A stretch of DNA of 29,609 nucleotides from an uncultured Lachnospiraceae bacterium (GTDB lineage: Bacteria > Bacillota > Clostridia > Lachnospirales > Lachnospiraceae): assembly GCA_946633495.1 (NCBI GenBank), contig CAMPAX010000004.1, positions 1-29,609 of the forward strand, given 5' to 3'. The notes under the pieces were generated by a model. The model saw only the letters and a list, made by a program, of their open reading frames with translations, did no database searches and was not told where the DNA came from. The stretch's first letter is position 1; every line of letters begins with the position of its first letter. Shown here in pieces: positions 8,863 to 15,797 of the stretch. The position numbers and the translations under genes are program-made.

Positions 8863-9138
8863 ATGAATAAGGCAGAATTTGTAAATGCATTTGCAGAGAA
8901 GACAGGCATGAAGAAGACGGATGCGGAGAAAGCGCTTCGCGGATTTACCGAGCTTGTGGCGGAAACGTTGAAAAAGGGCGAGAAGATCTCTCTTGTGGGT
9001 TTCGGAACCTTTGAAGTTACAGAGAGAGAAGCAAGAGAGGGAAGAAATCCGAAGACCGGAAAAACCATGCAGATCCAGGCATCCCGGGTTCCGAAGTTCA
9101 AAGCGGGACGTGCGCTGAAGGACGCTGTAAATGAGTGA
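8863..9138 (+). CDS. hup: HU family histone-like DNA-binding protein
   Basis: Nucleoid protein of 91 residues, the usual HU size. It begins MNKAEFVNAFAEKTGM, has the GFGTFEV strand, and has the signature RNPKTG followed by the DNA-minor-groove arm and FKAGRALKDAV at the end. The ATG at 8863 follows GGAGG by the right distance and matches the family start. The open frame runs upstream to an ATG at 8797, but that 22-residue extension is unlike any HU I know. Strong dedicated promoter. Located ahead of rqcP, as in many Clostridia. Confidence 0.96.
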   Translation: MNKAEFVNAFAEKTGMKKTDAEKALRGFTELVAETLKKGEKISLVGFGTFEVTEREAREGRNPKTGKTMQIQASRVPKFKAGRALKDAVNE

Positions 9139-9167
9139 TCGATGAAGCAATCTCGGAGGTGATCTGA

Positions 9168-9410
9168 ATGAGACTGGATAAGTACCTGAAGGTGTCCCGT
9201 CTGATCAAGCGGCGGACCGTTGCAAATGAAGCCTGTGATGCCGGCCGGGTATCCGTGAACGGAAAGGTTGCCCGGGCATCTTATGATATAAAGGTTGGAG
9301 ATGTGATCGAGATCGCATTTGGCAATAAAACCGTGAAGGCTGAGGTCACCAGGGTTACGGAGGTTGTCCGGAAGGAAGAAGCTGAGGAAATGTTTAAGAT
9401 CCTTCCATAA
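9168..9410 (+). CDS. rqcP: S4-domain ribosome quality-control protein RqcP (YabO)
   Basis: Small RNA-binding protein of 80 residues consisting of one S4 domain (MRLDKYLKVSRLIKRRTVA, then NGKVARASYDIKVGD). It corresponds to YabO/RqcP, related to Hsp15. In Bacillus this factor binds stalled 50S subunits and helps RqcH add alanine tails. The ribosome site GGAGGTGATC is essentially a perfect match to the 16S 3' end. It lies 29 bases after HU and before the DivIC-like gene, the conserved yabO position. Confidence 0.9.
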   Translation: MRLDKYLKVSRLIKRRTVANEACDAGRVSVNGKVARASYDIKVGDVIEIAFGNKTVKAEVTRVTEVVRKEEAEEMFKILP

Positions 9411-9555
9411 GATTCGCACGCAGAATTCGGACTTTATCCATATTTTATCTTGCATATTTTACGAAAATGTGTCAAAATGAAATGTGACTCTGTATGAGGA
9501 ACAGCCCATAGGGGCGGGGGGTATGCTCTGTATCGGGAAGGAGGCGTGAGACAAT

Positions 9556-9924
9556 ATGGCAAGGGTGTCAAACATCGAGTCAATTGAATCGAAAGCAGGC
9601 GGTTCACGTGTCCGTGCCCGTGGTTCCCGGAGGAGAACCGGCAGGAATCCGAGGAAGGGTATCCTTCTGATCCTGTTGGTGGTTGCAGTTCTGGCAACGT
9701 GCGTTACCATCCGGACGCTGAACCTGAAAGAAAAGAGTGAAGATCTTGCTGTGACGGAGCGTCAGCTTGAAACTCAGATCAAAGAGGAAGAGCGGAAAGC
9801 AGAAGAGCTGAAGAATCAGGAAAATTTCATGCAGACCAATCGGTATGTCGAGGATGAGGCAAAGAGAAAGCTGGGGCTGGTTTATCCGGATGAGATCGTG
9901 ATCCGGCCGGCGGATGAAAAATAG
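9556..9924 (+). CDS. divIC: DivIC/FtsB-like septum formation initiator
   Basis: Bitopic membrane protein of 122 residues. It has a basic cytoplasmic tail (about 1-35, rich in Arg), one transmembrane helix (about 36-54, GILLILLVVAVLATCVTI), then an extracellular coiled coil (about 58-95), and the C-terminal motif EDEAKRKLGLVYPDEIVI typical of DivIC/FtsB proteins. These stabilise the FtsL-DivIB complex at the division septum. Preceded by GAAGGAGG. The 145-base gap before it shows no clear remnant of yabP or yabQ, which occupy that site in spore formers. DivIC is preferred over FtsL because of location and the C-terminal motif. Confidence 0.85.
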   Translation: MARVSNIESIESKAGGSRVRARGSRRRTGRNPRKGILLILLVVAVLATCVTIRTLNLKEKSEDLAVTERQLETQIKEEERKAEELKNQENFMQTNRYVEDEAKRKLGLVYPDEIVIRPADEK

Positions 9925-9925
9925 A

Positions 9926-9955
9926 AAAGAGCAGTGCCTGAGGGCACTGCTCTTT
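9926..9955 (+). terminator. Intrinsic terminator after divIC
   Basis: Perfect 13-bp stem (AAAGAGCAGTGCC, 9926-9938, with 9943-9955) and a TGAG loop, followed by TCTTTC-type T-rich sequence. It separates divIC from tilS, at the place where spoIIE often sits in related genomes. Confidence 0.85.
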
Positions 9956-9991
9956 CTTTAAGTTTCTTTAAGTTTTTTTAGAGGAAAAAAG

Positions 9992-11338
9992 ATGGAGAAG
10001 CTAGTTCTGGATTATATCAGGAAACATCATATGATCCCTTCCGGAAGTCTTGGCATCTTAGCGGTATCAGGTGGAGCGGACTCCATGTGCCTGATGCATA
10101 TCCTGCACCGGCTGTCGGAAACTCTGAACATCAGGATTGTGGTGTGTCACGTGATCCATGGGATCCGCGGTGAAGAGGCGGAAGAGGACGCTGCATTTGT
10201 AAAGGAAGCTGCCGAAGGTCTGGGACTGGAATGCAGGATCTTTCGGCGGGATGTTCCGGCACTGGCGCGGGAAACCGGACTTGGTCTGGAAGAAGCCGGA
10301 CGGATGGCCCGGTATGAATGCTTCGATGGGCTGTGTAACGAGCTGGGAGCGGCATGGATCGCCCTTGCCCATCAGCAGGATGATCAGGCGGAAACCATCC
10401 TGTTCCATATGCTTCGAGGAACGGGGATCCGGGGTCTTCGGGGAATGCGTCCGGTTCAGGGAAACAGAATCCGGCCGCTGCTTCCTTTCTCCCGAACAAA
10501 GATCGAGGCCTGGATGCGTGAGCAGGGACTGGGTTGGAGAACGGATTCCACCAATCTGGAATCGGAGTACAGCCGCAACCGCCTCAGAAATGTGATCATG
10601 CCGGAGCTTTGCAGGATCAATTCGAGTGCAAAGGAACATTTACTTCTGCTTGCGAAAGAAGCGGAAGAATTGTATGATATACAGAAGACTATGGCGGACC
10701 GGCTGAGGGAACGGTATGTGCGTGGTTCCGAAACGGAAAGCCTGTTCACCGCCGATTCTTTGGATGTGACCTATGAACCGGCGTTCCGGGAACTGATCCT
10801 GCAGGAGACAGAACGTCTGGCAGGGCAAAGGAAGGACCTGTCACGGAAACATGTCACTGCCGTACAGGCGCTCTTTTCTGCCGAGACCGGAAAAAGAACC
10901 GATCTCCCTTACGGATTGGAGGCGGTGCGGACCTATTCCGGCGTGCTTCTGCGGCACAGGGGTCGAACCGAAAGACCGAAGGTGACACTCAGTGTCAGCA
11001 GACGTCCTTATCAACCGGGGGAGACGATCCCGTCCGATGGGAACCGAAAGATGATCGACGCGGGCACGGTAAAGGGAACCCCTTTTCTTCGGACTCCCGA
11101 AGAGGGAGACCGGATCGTGATCAGTCAGGATGGCGGGACAAAATCCCTGAACCGTTTTTTTACGGATCGGAAGATCCCGAGAGAACTGCGCGGGTCCTGG
11201 CCTGTGGTGGCGGATGAGGAGAAGATCCTCTGGGTTGTGGGACTTCGCCTTGCGGAGTGCTGCAAGGTAACGGAGAATACGGAGGAAGTCTACCTGCTGC
11301 AGGCGGAGGGTGAGATATCTTCGGACCCGGATTTTTAA
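9992..11338 (+). CDS. tilS: tRNA(Ile)-lysidine synthetase
   Basis: Converts C34 of the tRNA(Ile) CAU anticodon to lysidine, so that AUA is read correctly; essential in most bacteria. The 448-residue protein has the PP-loop SGGADS (26-31; Ala replaces the more common Val), the family motif HVIHGIRGEEAEEDAAFV with its paired histidines, then HQQDDQAET and RPLLPFSRTKIEAW. The C-terminal TilS domain contains FLRTPEEGDRIVI and the FFTDRKIPRELR motif. The ribosome site is weak and purine-rich (AGAGGAAAAAAG). It is followed by hpt and ftsH, the same order as in Bacillus. Confidence 0.95.
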   Translation: MEKLVLDYIRKHHMIPSGSLGILAVSGGADSMCLMHILHRLSETLNIRIVVCHVIHGIRGEEAEEDAAFVKEAAEGLGLECRIFRRDVPALARETGLGLEEAGRMARYECFDGLCNELGAAWIALAHQQDDQAETILFHMLRGTGIRGLRGMRPVQGNRIRPLLPFSRTKIEAWMREQGLGWRTDSTNLESEYSRNRLRNVIMPELCRINSSAKEHLLLLAKEAEELYDIQKTMADRLRERYVRGSETESLFTADSLDVTYEPAFRELILQETERLAGQRKDLSRKHVTAVQALFSAETGKRTDLPYGLEAVRTYSGVLLRHRGRTERPKVTLSVSRRPYQPGETIPSDGNRKMIDAGTVKGTPFLRTPEEGDRIVISQDGGTKSLNRFFTDRKIPRELRGSWPVVADEEKILWVVGLRLAECCKVTENTEEVYLLQAEGEISSDPDF

Positions 11339-11405
11339 CCATGTAAATGAATTATTATGAAGCTGTTGACGGTCAGACGGACTGCTCAGGGAAGTGAGGG
11401 GCTTT

Positions 11406-11924
11406 ATGGAAGTAAATATCGAAACATTGATCGATCAGGAAACCCTTGAAAACCGGATCAGGGAAATGGCAGAAGAATTGGATCGTATTTACGAAGGAAA
11501 GGAACTTCGTGTGATCGGAATCCTCAAAGGAAGCGTTTATTTCCTTTGTGAACTGACGAAACGGATGAAAATTCCGGTAACGCTGGATTTCATCTCGGTA
11601 TCCAGTTACGGAAATGGACTTGCCTCCACGGGCGCGATCCATTTTAATAAAGATCTGGATGACCCCATAGAAGGTCAGGAAGTCATAGTGGCAGAGGATA
11701 TCATGGATACAGGACGGACGCTCAGCTATCTGGTTGAGGTGTTAAAGGCCCGGAATCCCGCAAGCCTTCGGGTGATCACCTTGTTGGATAAGCCCTCTCG
11801 TCGTGTGACGAAGATCGACCCATGGATGTCCGGCTTTACAATTCCGGACAGATTCGTAGTGGGATACGGATTGGATTATGCACAGCAATACCGGAATCTT
11901 CCTTATATCGGAGTGATCGAGTAG
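11406..11924 (+). CDS. hpt: Hypoxanthine phosphoribosyltransferase
   Basis: Purine salvage enzyme that makes IMP (and GMP) from hypoxanthine (guanine) and PRPP. The protein is 172 residues. The PRPP-binding loop is VIVAEDIMDTGRTL. The flexible loop region is DFISVSSYGNG, and the C-terminal part contains FVVGYGLDYAQQYRNLPYIG, all typical of HPRT. I prefer the ATG at 11406 with GAGGGG just upstream; an in-frame GTG at 11394 would add only four residues. Placed between tilS and ftsH, as in Bacillus. Confidence 0.95.
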   Translation: MEVNIETLIDQETLENRIREMAEELDRIYEGKELRVIGILKGSVYFLCELTKRMKIPVTLDFISVSSYGNGLASTGAIHFNKDLDDPIEGQEVIVAEDIMDTGRTLSYLVEVLKARNPASLRVITLLDKPSRRVTKIDPWMSGFTIPDRFVVGYGLDYAQQYRNLPYIGVIE

Positions 11925-11993
11925 GATCGGGCGGAATCGGACAGGAAGGATCCGGTCGGATACGAATCTGATTCAAATAGAAAGGGACAACAC

Positions 11994-13832
11994 ATGAAAA
12001 ACAGACCAAGGATCGGAGGGATCTTTATCTATATTCTGCTGCTCTTGCTTCTGCTGGGGATCGCGAATACGCTTTTTAACCGCAGAGGAAATGTACGCAC
12101 GGATTATACGAATGATACTCTGAAGCGGGAACTCAACGACCCGGGGATTGTTCGGGTTGAGGTCAATCAAAATGCCGAAGTACCGACGGGAACCGTCTAC
12201 GTCATCCGGACCAACGGAGATATCGTGTATTATACGCCGGATGTTAAAGAAACCATCAAGGTCCTGCAGGACGCAAAGATGGAGGTCCCCTTCACGGTCA
12301 GCGATGTGGAACGCCCGTCCATATGGATGAAGATGATGCCATACATTTTCGGTGTGATCCTGGCACTCGTCTTAGTGTTCTTCATGATGGCACAGAATGC
12401 GGGCGCCGGCGGCGGAGGCGGCACAAATGCCAAGCTGATGAATTTCGGCAAGAGCCGCGCCAAGAAGGACGTGAAAACCGGCATCACTTTCAATGACGTG
12501 GCCGGTCTGGTGGAAGAGAAAGAGGAATTGGCAGAGGTCGTGGATTTCCTGAAGGATCCGGAGAAATACACGAAGATGGGTGCCAGGATCCCCAAGGGTA
12601 TCCTCCTTGTAGGCCCTCCGGGAACCGGTAAGACCCTGCTGGCAAAGGCGATCGCAGGAGAGGCGGATGTTCCGTTCTTCTCGATCTCAGGATCGGATTT
12701 CGTGGAAATGTTTGTGGGTGTCGGTGCCTCCCGCGTCCGTGATCTTTTTGCGGATGCAAAGATCAATGCACCCTGTATGGTATTTATCGATGAGATCGAT
12801 GCGGTAGCCCGGAGACGTGGCGCCGGTCTTGGCGGCGGACATGACGAGCGTGAGCAGACCCTGAACCAGCTTCTGGTGGAGATGGACGGTTTCGGGACCA
12901 ACGAAGGCATCATCGTCATGGCGGCCACAAACCGCGTGGATATCCTGGATCCTGCTATCCTGCGGCCGGGACGTTTTGACCGGAAGTGTGCCGTGGGGAA
13001 ACCGGATGTGAAGGGGCGTGAGGAGATCCTCCATGTTCATACCAGGAACAAGCCCATCGGAGATGACGTGGATCTGCACCAGATCGCGCGTACAACGGCA
13101 GGTTTCTCCGGAGCGGATCTGGAGAACCTGATGAATGAAGCGGCCATCAATGCAACCCGCAAGGATCGGAAGTTTATTCGTAAGGAAGATGTGGATCGTG
13201 CATTTGTAAAAGTTGGTATCGGTACGGAGAAGAAATCCCGTCTGGTTCCGGAGAAGGAGCGTCGGATCACGGCATATCACGAGGCCGGACATGCCATCCT
13301 CTTCCATGTGCTGTCGGAAATGGGACCGGTTTACACGGTATCCATCATTCCTACCGGTATGGGAGCGGCTGGTTACACCATGCCTCTGCCGGAGAACGAC
13401 AATGTCTTTAACACAAAAGAGAAGATGCTGCAGGAGATCCAGGTGGACTTCGGTGGACGGATCGCGGAAGAGCTGATCTTCGGCGATGTGACTACCGGCG
13501 CGTCCCAGGATATCCGTCAGGCTTCCAAGACCGCGCGTGATATGGTGATTCGCTACGGTTTTTCAGAAAAGGTCGGAATGATCAATTATGAGACCGCGGA
13601 GGATGATCAGGTCTTTGTGGGCCGTGATATCGGCCATGAGGCACATTACAGTGAGGCGGTCAAGTCCATGATCGATTCAGAGGTGAAGCGGATCATCGAC
13701 GAATGCTATGCCAAGGCCCGGAATATCATTGAGGAGAACATGGATGTTCTGCATAAAACCGCTGATCTGCTGCTGGAAAAGGAGAAGATTACCGGGGAGG
13801 AATTTACGGCTCTTTTCGATGCGGCTCAGTGA
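11994..13832 (+). CDS. ftsH: ATP-dependent zinc metalloprotease FtsH
   Basis: Membrane-bound AAA protease of 612 residues that degrades misfolded membrane proteins and some regulators. There are two transmembrane helices (about 8-24 and 110-133) around an extracytoplasmic domain. A Gly-rich stretch (GAGGGGGTN) leads to the AAA module. Walker A GPPGTGKT is at 207-214, Walker B is VFIDEIDAV, and the second region of homology ends in RPGRFDRK. The pore motif FVG lies in FVEMFVGVGAS. The protease domain has the zinc motif HEAGH (429-433). The whole length is intact. No convincing terminator directly follows; only a weak A5/T5 hairpin near 13843 is seen. Confidence 0.97.
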   Translation: MKNRPRIGGIFIYILLLLLLLGIANTLFNRRGNVRTDYTNDTLKRELNDPGIVRVEVNQNAEVPTGTVYVIRTNGDIVYYTPDVKETIKVLQDAKMEVPFTVSDVERPSIWMKMMPYIFGVILALVLVFFMMAQNAGAGGGGGTNAKLMNFGKSRAKKDVKTGITFNDVAGLVEEKEELAEVVDFLKDPEKYTKMGARIPKGILLVGPPGTGKTLLAKAIAGEADVPFFSISGSDFVEMFVGVGASRVRDLFADAKINAPCMVFIDEIDAVARRRGAGLGGGHDEREQTLNQLLVEMDGFGTNEGIIVMAATNRVDILDPAILRPGRFDRKCAVGKPDVKGREEILHVHTRNKPIGDDVDLHQIARTTAGFSGADLENLMNEAAINATRKDRKFIRKEDVDRAFVKVGIGTEKKSRLVPEKERRITAYHEAGHAILFHVLSEMGPVYTVSIIPTGMGAAGYTMPLPENDNVFNTKEKMLQEIQVDFGGRIAEELIFGDVTTGASQDIRQASKTARDMVIRYGFSEKVGMINYETAEDDQVFVGRDIGHEAHYSEAVKSMIDSEVKRIIDECYAKARNIIEENMDVLHKTADLLLEKEKITGEEFTALFDAAQ

Positions 13833-13890
13833 TCAATAAAAAGTTTTTCCGTGAAAATAGCATAGAAAATACGGGTATTGTTTACATAAG

Positions 13891-13919
13891 TTACAGGTTT
13901 GTTGTGAAGAGTGTATAAA
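13891..13919 (+). promoter_or_regulatory. Candidate promoter P1 downstream of ftsH
   Basis: TTACAG (13891-13896), 17-base spacer, TATAAA (13914-13919). It is the first of three tandem promoter-like sites in the 508-base gap between ftsH and the PLDc_N gene. Sequence match only. Confidence 0.4.
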
Positions 13920-13961
13920 ACAAGCTCGGGAAATGAGTCATATTGTCCAAAAACCGACAAA

Positions 13962-14024
13962 GTGCCCAAAATGCGTTGGCACATTTACTAAAAAAAATTT
14001 GAAAAAAAATTCATCTTTGGGCAC
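13962..14024. repeat. Inverted repeat around an A-rich tract
   Basis: GTGCCCAAA (13962-13970) and TTTGGGCAC (14016-14024) are perfect 9-base inverted arms separated by 45 bases that contain two runs of seven to eight A. The right arm falls where the -35 region of the next promoter would be, so it may be an operator or a transcript stem. Confidence 0.5.
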
Positions 14025-14043
14025 ACTTCAAAACGGTTTTGCG

Positions 14044-14155
14044 TATAATAATACTTGTAACCCCCAATACATTATAGTTTTTTGCTACACCCCATAAGTA
14101 ACAAAATACCTTCTCCAAGATGGGCAGTCACGAAAGTGGCTGTCCATCTTCCTTT
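14044..14155 (+). ncRNA. Candidate small RNA or leader with GAAA-capped hairpin
   Basis: A perfect TATAAT (14044-14049) without a clear -35 box is followed by non-coding sequence. A 15-bp hairpin follows at 14117-14150 (arms start AAGATGG and end CATCTT) with a GAAA tetraloop and two G-U pairs. Only a loose T-rich stretch (CCTTTCTATT) follows, so termination is uncertain. I recognise no known RNA family (not SRP RNA, tmRNA or 6S by inspection). Confidence 0.35.
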
Positions 14156-14244
14156 CTATTGCGTTAAGATTTGCAAAAAGCAGGGGAGGCAGCTGTATTT
14201 GCTCTTTCACGGTACAAAAGACTTCCCAATACTGAATTTAGTTG

Positions 14245-14273
14245 TTGACAAATAAACCTTCCTTGGTTATATT
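14245..14273 (+). promoter_or_regulatory. Promoter of the PLDc_N-ABC-sdpRI operon
   Basis: Consensus TTGACA (14245-14250), 17-base spacer, TATATT (14268-14273). The spacer holds the left arm of a long inverted repeat whose right arm covers the ribosome site of the next gene. Confidence 0.75.
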
Positions 14274-14335
14274 CTATTTAGATTATTTTCAAATTAGAAA
14301 TCTGTCTAAATGCATGGAGTTAACCAAGGAGGTTT
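14254..14335 (+). repeat. Nested inverted repeat covering promoter spacer and ribosome site
   Basis: The outer arms are AAACCTTCCTTGGTTA (14254-14269) and its near-complement at 14321-14335, which contains the ribosome site AAGGAGG (14326-14332). Inner arms are ATTTAGA (14276-14282) and TCTAAAT (14305-14311). A transcript from the local promoter starts after the outer left arm, so only read-through RNA can form the outer stem. Confidence 0.7.
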
Positions 14336-14340
14336 TTTGT

Positions 14341-14547
14341 ATGGATACGCTGAAAGACTGGCTGCCGTTTTTGATCCCGCTCATTATCGTGGAGCTGATC
14401 CTGTTTATAGTGACCATCCGCCACATTTTGAAGCATGATCACTATAAGCGCGGAAACCGCACCCTGTGGCTGGTCATTGCCATTGTGGGCATGGAGTTCA
14501 TCGGGCCGATCCTTTATTTTACTCTGGGGAAGGCAGATGACGAGTAG
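14341..14547 (+). CDS. PLDc_N domain small membrane protein (YxlE-like)
   Basis: Membrane protein of 68 residues with two transmembrane helices (about 9-28 and 41-61) and a charged middle (KHDHYKRGNR), matching the phospholipase D-nuclease N-terminal (PLDc_N) family despite lacking any nuclease domain. In Bacillus the homologous YxlE is encoded directly before the ABC pair YxlFG in the sigY operon, and the same order is seen here. A role as an accessory or immunity-like subunit of the transporter is inference. AAGGAGG lies 8 bases before the ATG. An upstream in-frame TTG at 14242 overlaps the promoter and is rejected. Confidence 0.85.
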   Translation: MDTLKDWLPFLIPLIIVELILFIVTIRHILKHDHYKRGNRTLWLVIAIVGMEFIGPILYFTLGKADDE

Positions 14548-14585
14548 CCGCAGGAAGACCACGAAGCGCGATCAGGGAGACGAAC

Positions 14586-15584
14586 ATGGAAATCCTAACA
14601 ATCAATAACATAAAAAAACGCTTCGGCGAAAAGGAAGTCCTGAAGGGCGTCAGCTTCTCCGTGGGCGAGGGGAGTATCTTCGGATTTATCGGAAGAAATG
14701 GGGCCGGCAAGACCACGACAATGAAGACCATACTGGGTCTGCTCTCCCCGGACAGCGGAACCATCCTGGTCTGTGGGGAGCCGGTCACCTATGGAGAGAC
14801 GGCCACCAACCGGTTTGTGGGATATCTTCCTGATGTACCGGAATTTTATCCCTATATGCGCGCGAAGGAATACCTGCAGCTCTGTGGTGAGATCACGGGA
14901 CTTACCGGGAAGGAATTGAAAAGTCGCATCGATGAACTGCTGTCCCTGGTTGGACTGGCGAAGGAGAAGGGTAAGATCGGGGGATATTCCCGGGGGATGA
15001 GGCAGCGGCTGGGAATCGCCCAGGCACTCATCGGACGTCCGCGGCTGCTGATCTGTGATGAACCAACATCCGCCCTGGATCCGCTGGGACGACATGAGAT
15101 CCTGGACATACTTCTGGCTGCAAGAGAACAGACATCGGTGCTCTTCTCCACCCATATCCTTTCGGATGTGGAGCGGATTTCGGATCATGTGGCGCTTCTG
15201 GAGGGCGGAGAGGTGAAGGTCTCCGGTGCCACCCGGGAGCTGAAGAACCTGCGGTCAGAAACCGGAGCAAGACTGGTGCTGAGGGATGCGGCGGATGAAG
15301 GGAAGGTACGGAACGCATTTCCGAAGTTTTTTGAATCTGCGGCGGGTACTGATGCCAGGGAAAAAGGTGGAACGAAAAACGAGGGAGATGAAAAGTCTTT
15401 CGGAGGAGATGCCGGAAAGGACCTCACTGCCGAACAAAGAGGAACCATCGATTTTCCGGAACTGTCCCTGGAAGAGGAAGGAAAGCTTCTTGCATTTCTT
15501 GCGTCAGAGCATATCGGCGTGACAAGGTTCGAGCGGAAGGAAGCAGATCTGGAGGATCTGTTCCTCCATGCAATCTCGGAGTGA
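14586..15584 (+). CDS. ABC transporter ATP-binding protein (YxlF-like)
   Basis: Nucleotide-binding subunit of 332 residues. Walker A GRNGAGKT is at 36-43. The signature is YSRGMRQRLGIAQAL, Walker B LLICDEPTSALD, and the switch His is in FSTHILSD. The C-terminal 100 residues contain an unusual hydrophilic insertion (about 258-290, rich in Gly, Lys, Asp and Glu) inside the regulatory tail normally present in this CcmA/YxlF class. The tail then resumes with IDFPELSLEEEGKLL and ends DLEDLFLHAISE, the usual finish. It pairs with the permease downstream and the PLDc_N protein upstream. The substrate is unknown; peptide export or bacteriocin resistance is plausible given the sdpRI neighbours. Confidence 0.9.
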   Translation: MEILTINNIKKRFGEKEVLKGVSFSVGEGSIFGFIGRNGAGKTTTMKTILGLLSPDSGTILVCGEPVTYGETATNRFVGYLPDVPEFYPYMRAKEYLQLCGEITGLTGKELKSRIDELLSLVGLAKEKGKIGGYSRGMRQRLGIAQALIGRPRLLICDEPTSALDPLGRHEILDILLAAREQTSVLFSTHILSDVERISDHVALLEGGEVKVSGATRELKNLRSETGARLVLRDAADEGKVRNAFPKFFESAAGTDAREKGGTKNEGDEKSFGGDAGKDLTAEQRGTIDFPELSLEEEGKLLAFLASEHIGVTRFERKEADLEDLFLHAISE

Positions 15585-15587
15585 GGG

Positions 15588-15797
15588 ATTTCGAGACTGA
15601 CCATTCGGATAATGCGAGGGGATCACGGTTGATAAGATTCATGGATGAGAAGATTCATGGGCGAGAGTATTCCCGGGATGATGGAACCAGGGGATGAGCA
15701 GATTCATTGGATGAGGGTTTATGGGATAATAATTCATGGAACGAAGCGATTCGTGGGACGAAGATTTTCGGTATAAGAGGATTTACAGGATGAGAGG
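15588..15797 (+). repeat. Degenerate 16-bp tandem repeat before and into the permease start
   Basis: About ten to twelve imperfect units of 14-17 bases with rough consensus ATTCATGGGATGAGAG. Examples start at 15637, 15653 and 15669; the last unit (ACAGGATGAGAGG) contains the permease start codon at 15790. It fills the whole 205-base gap between the ABC ATPase stop and the permease. Confidence 0.7.

Noticed and set aside
9411..9555. Remnants of yabP or yabQ
   Set aside because: No frame or recognisable fragment is visible; only AT-rich sequence and the divIC ribosome site.
14095..14115. Fifth copy of the interspersed repeat (CAAAATACCTTCTCC)
   Set aside because: Only about 11 bases match the core; it lacks the CCCGGCATCAT part and the paired arm.
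14117..14150. Hairpin as part of the SRP RNA
   Set aside because: It has a GAAA loop but lacks the conserved GGAAGCAGCC-type apical sequence.
14242..14340. Upstream TTG start for the PLDc_N gene
   Set aside because: It lies on the -35 box of a consensus promoter; the ATG at 14341 has AAGGAGG.
15637..15797. Tandem repeat as a CRISPR array
   Set aside because: Units are 14-17 bases, directly adjacent and degenerate, with no unique spacers and no cas genes.
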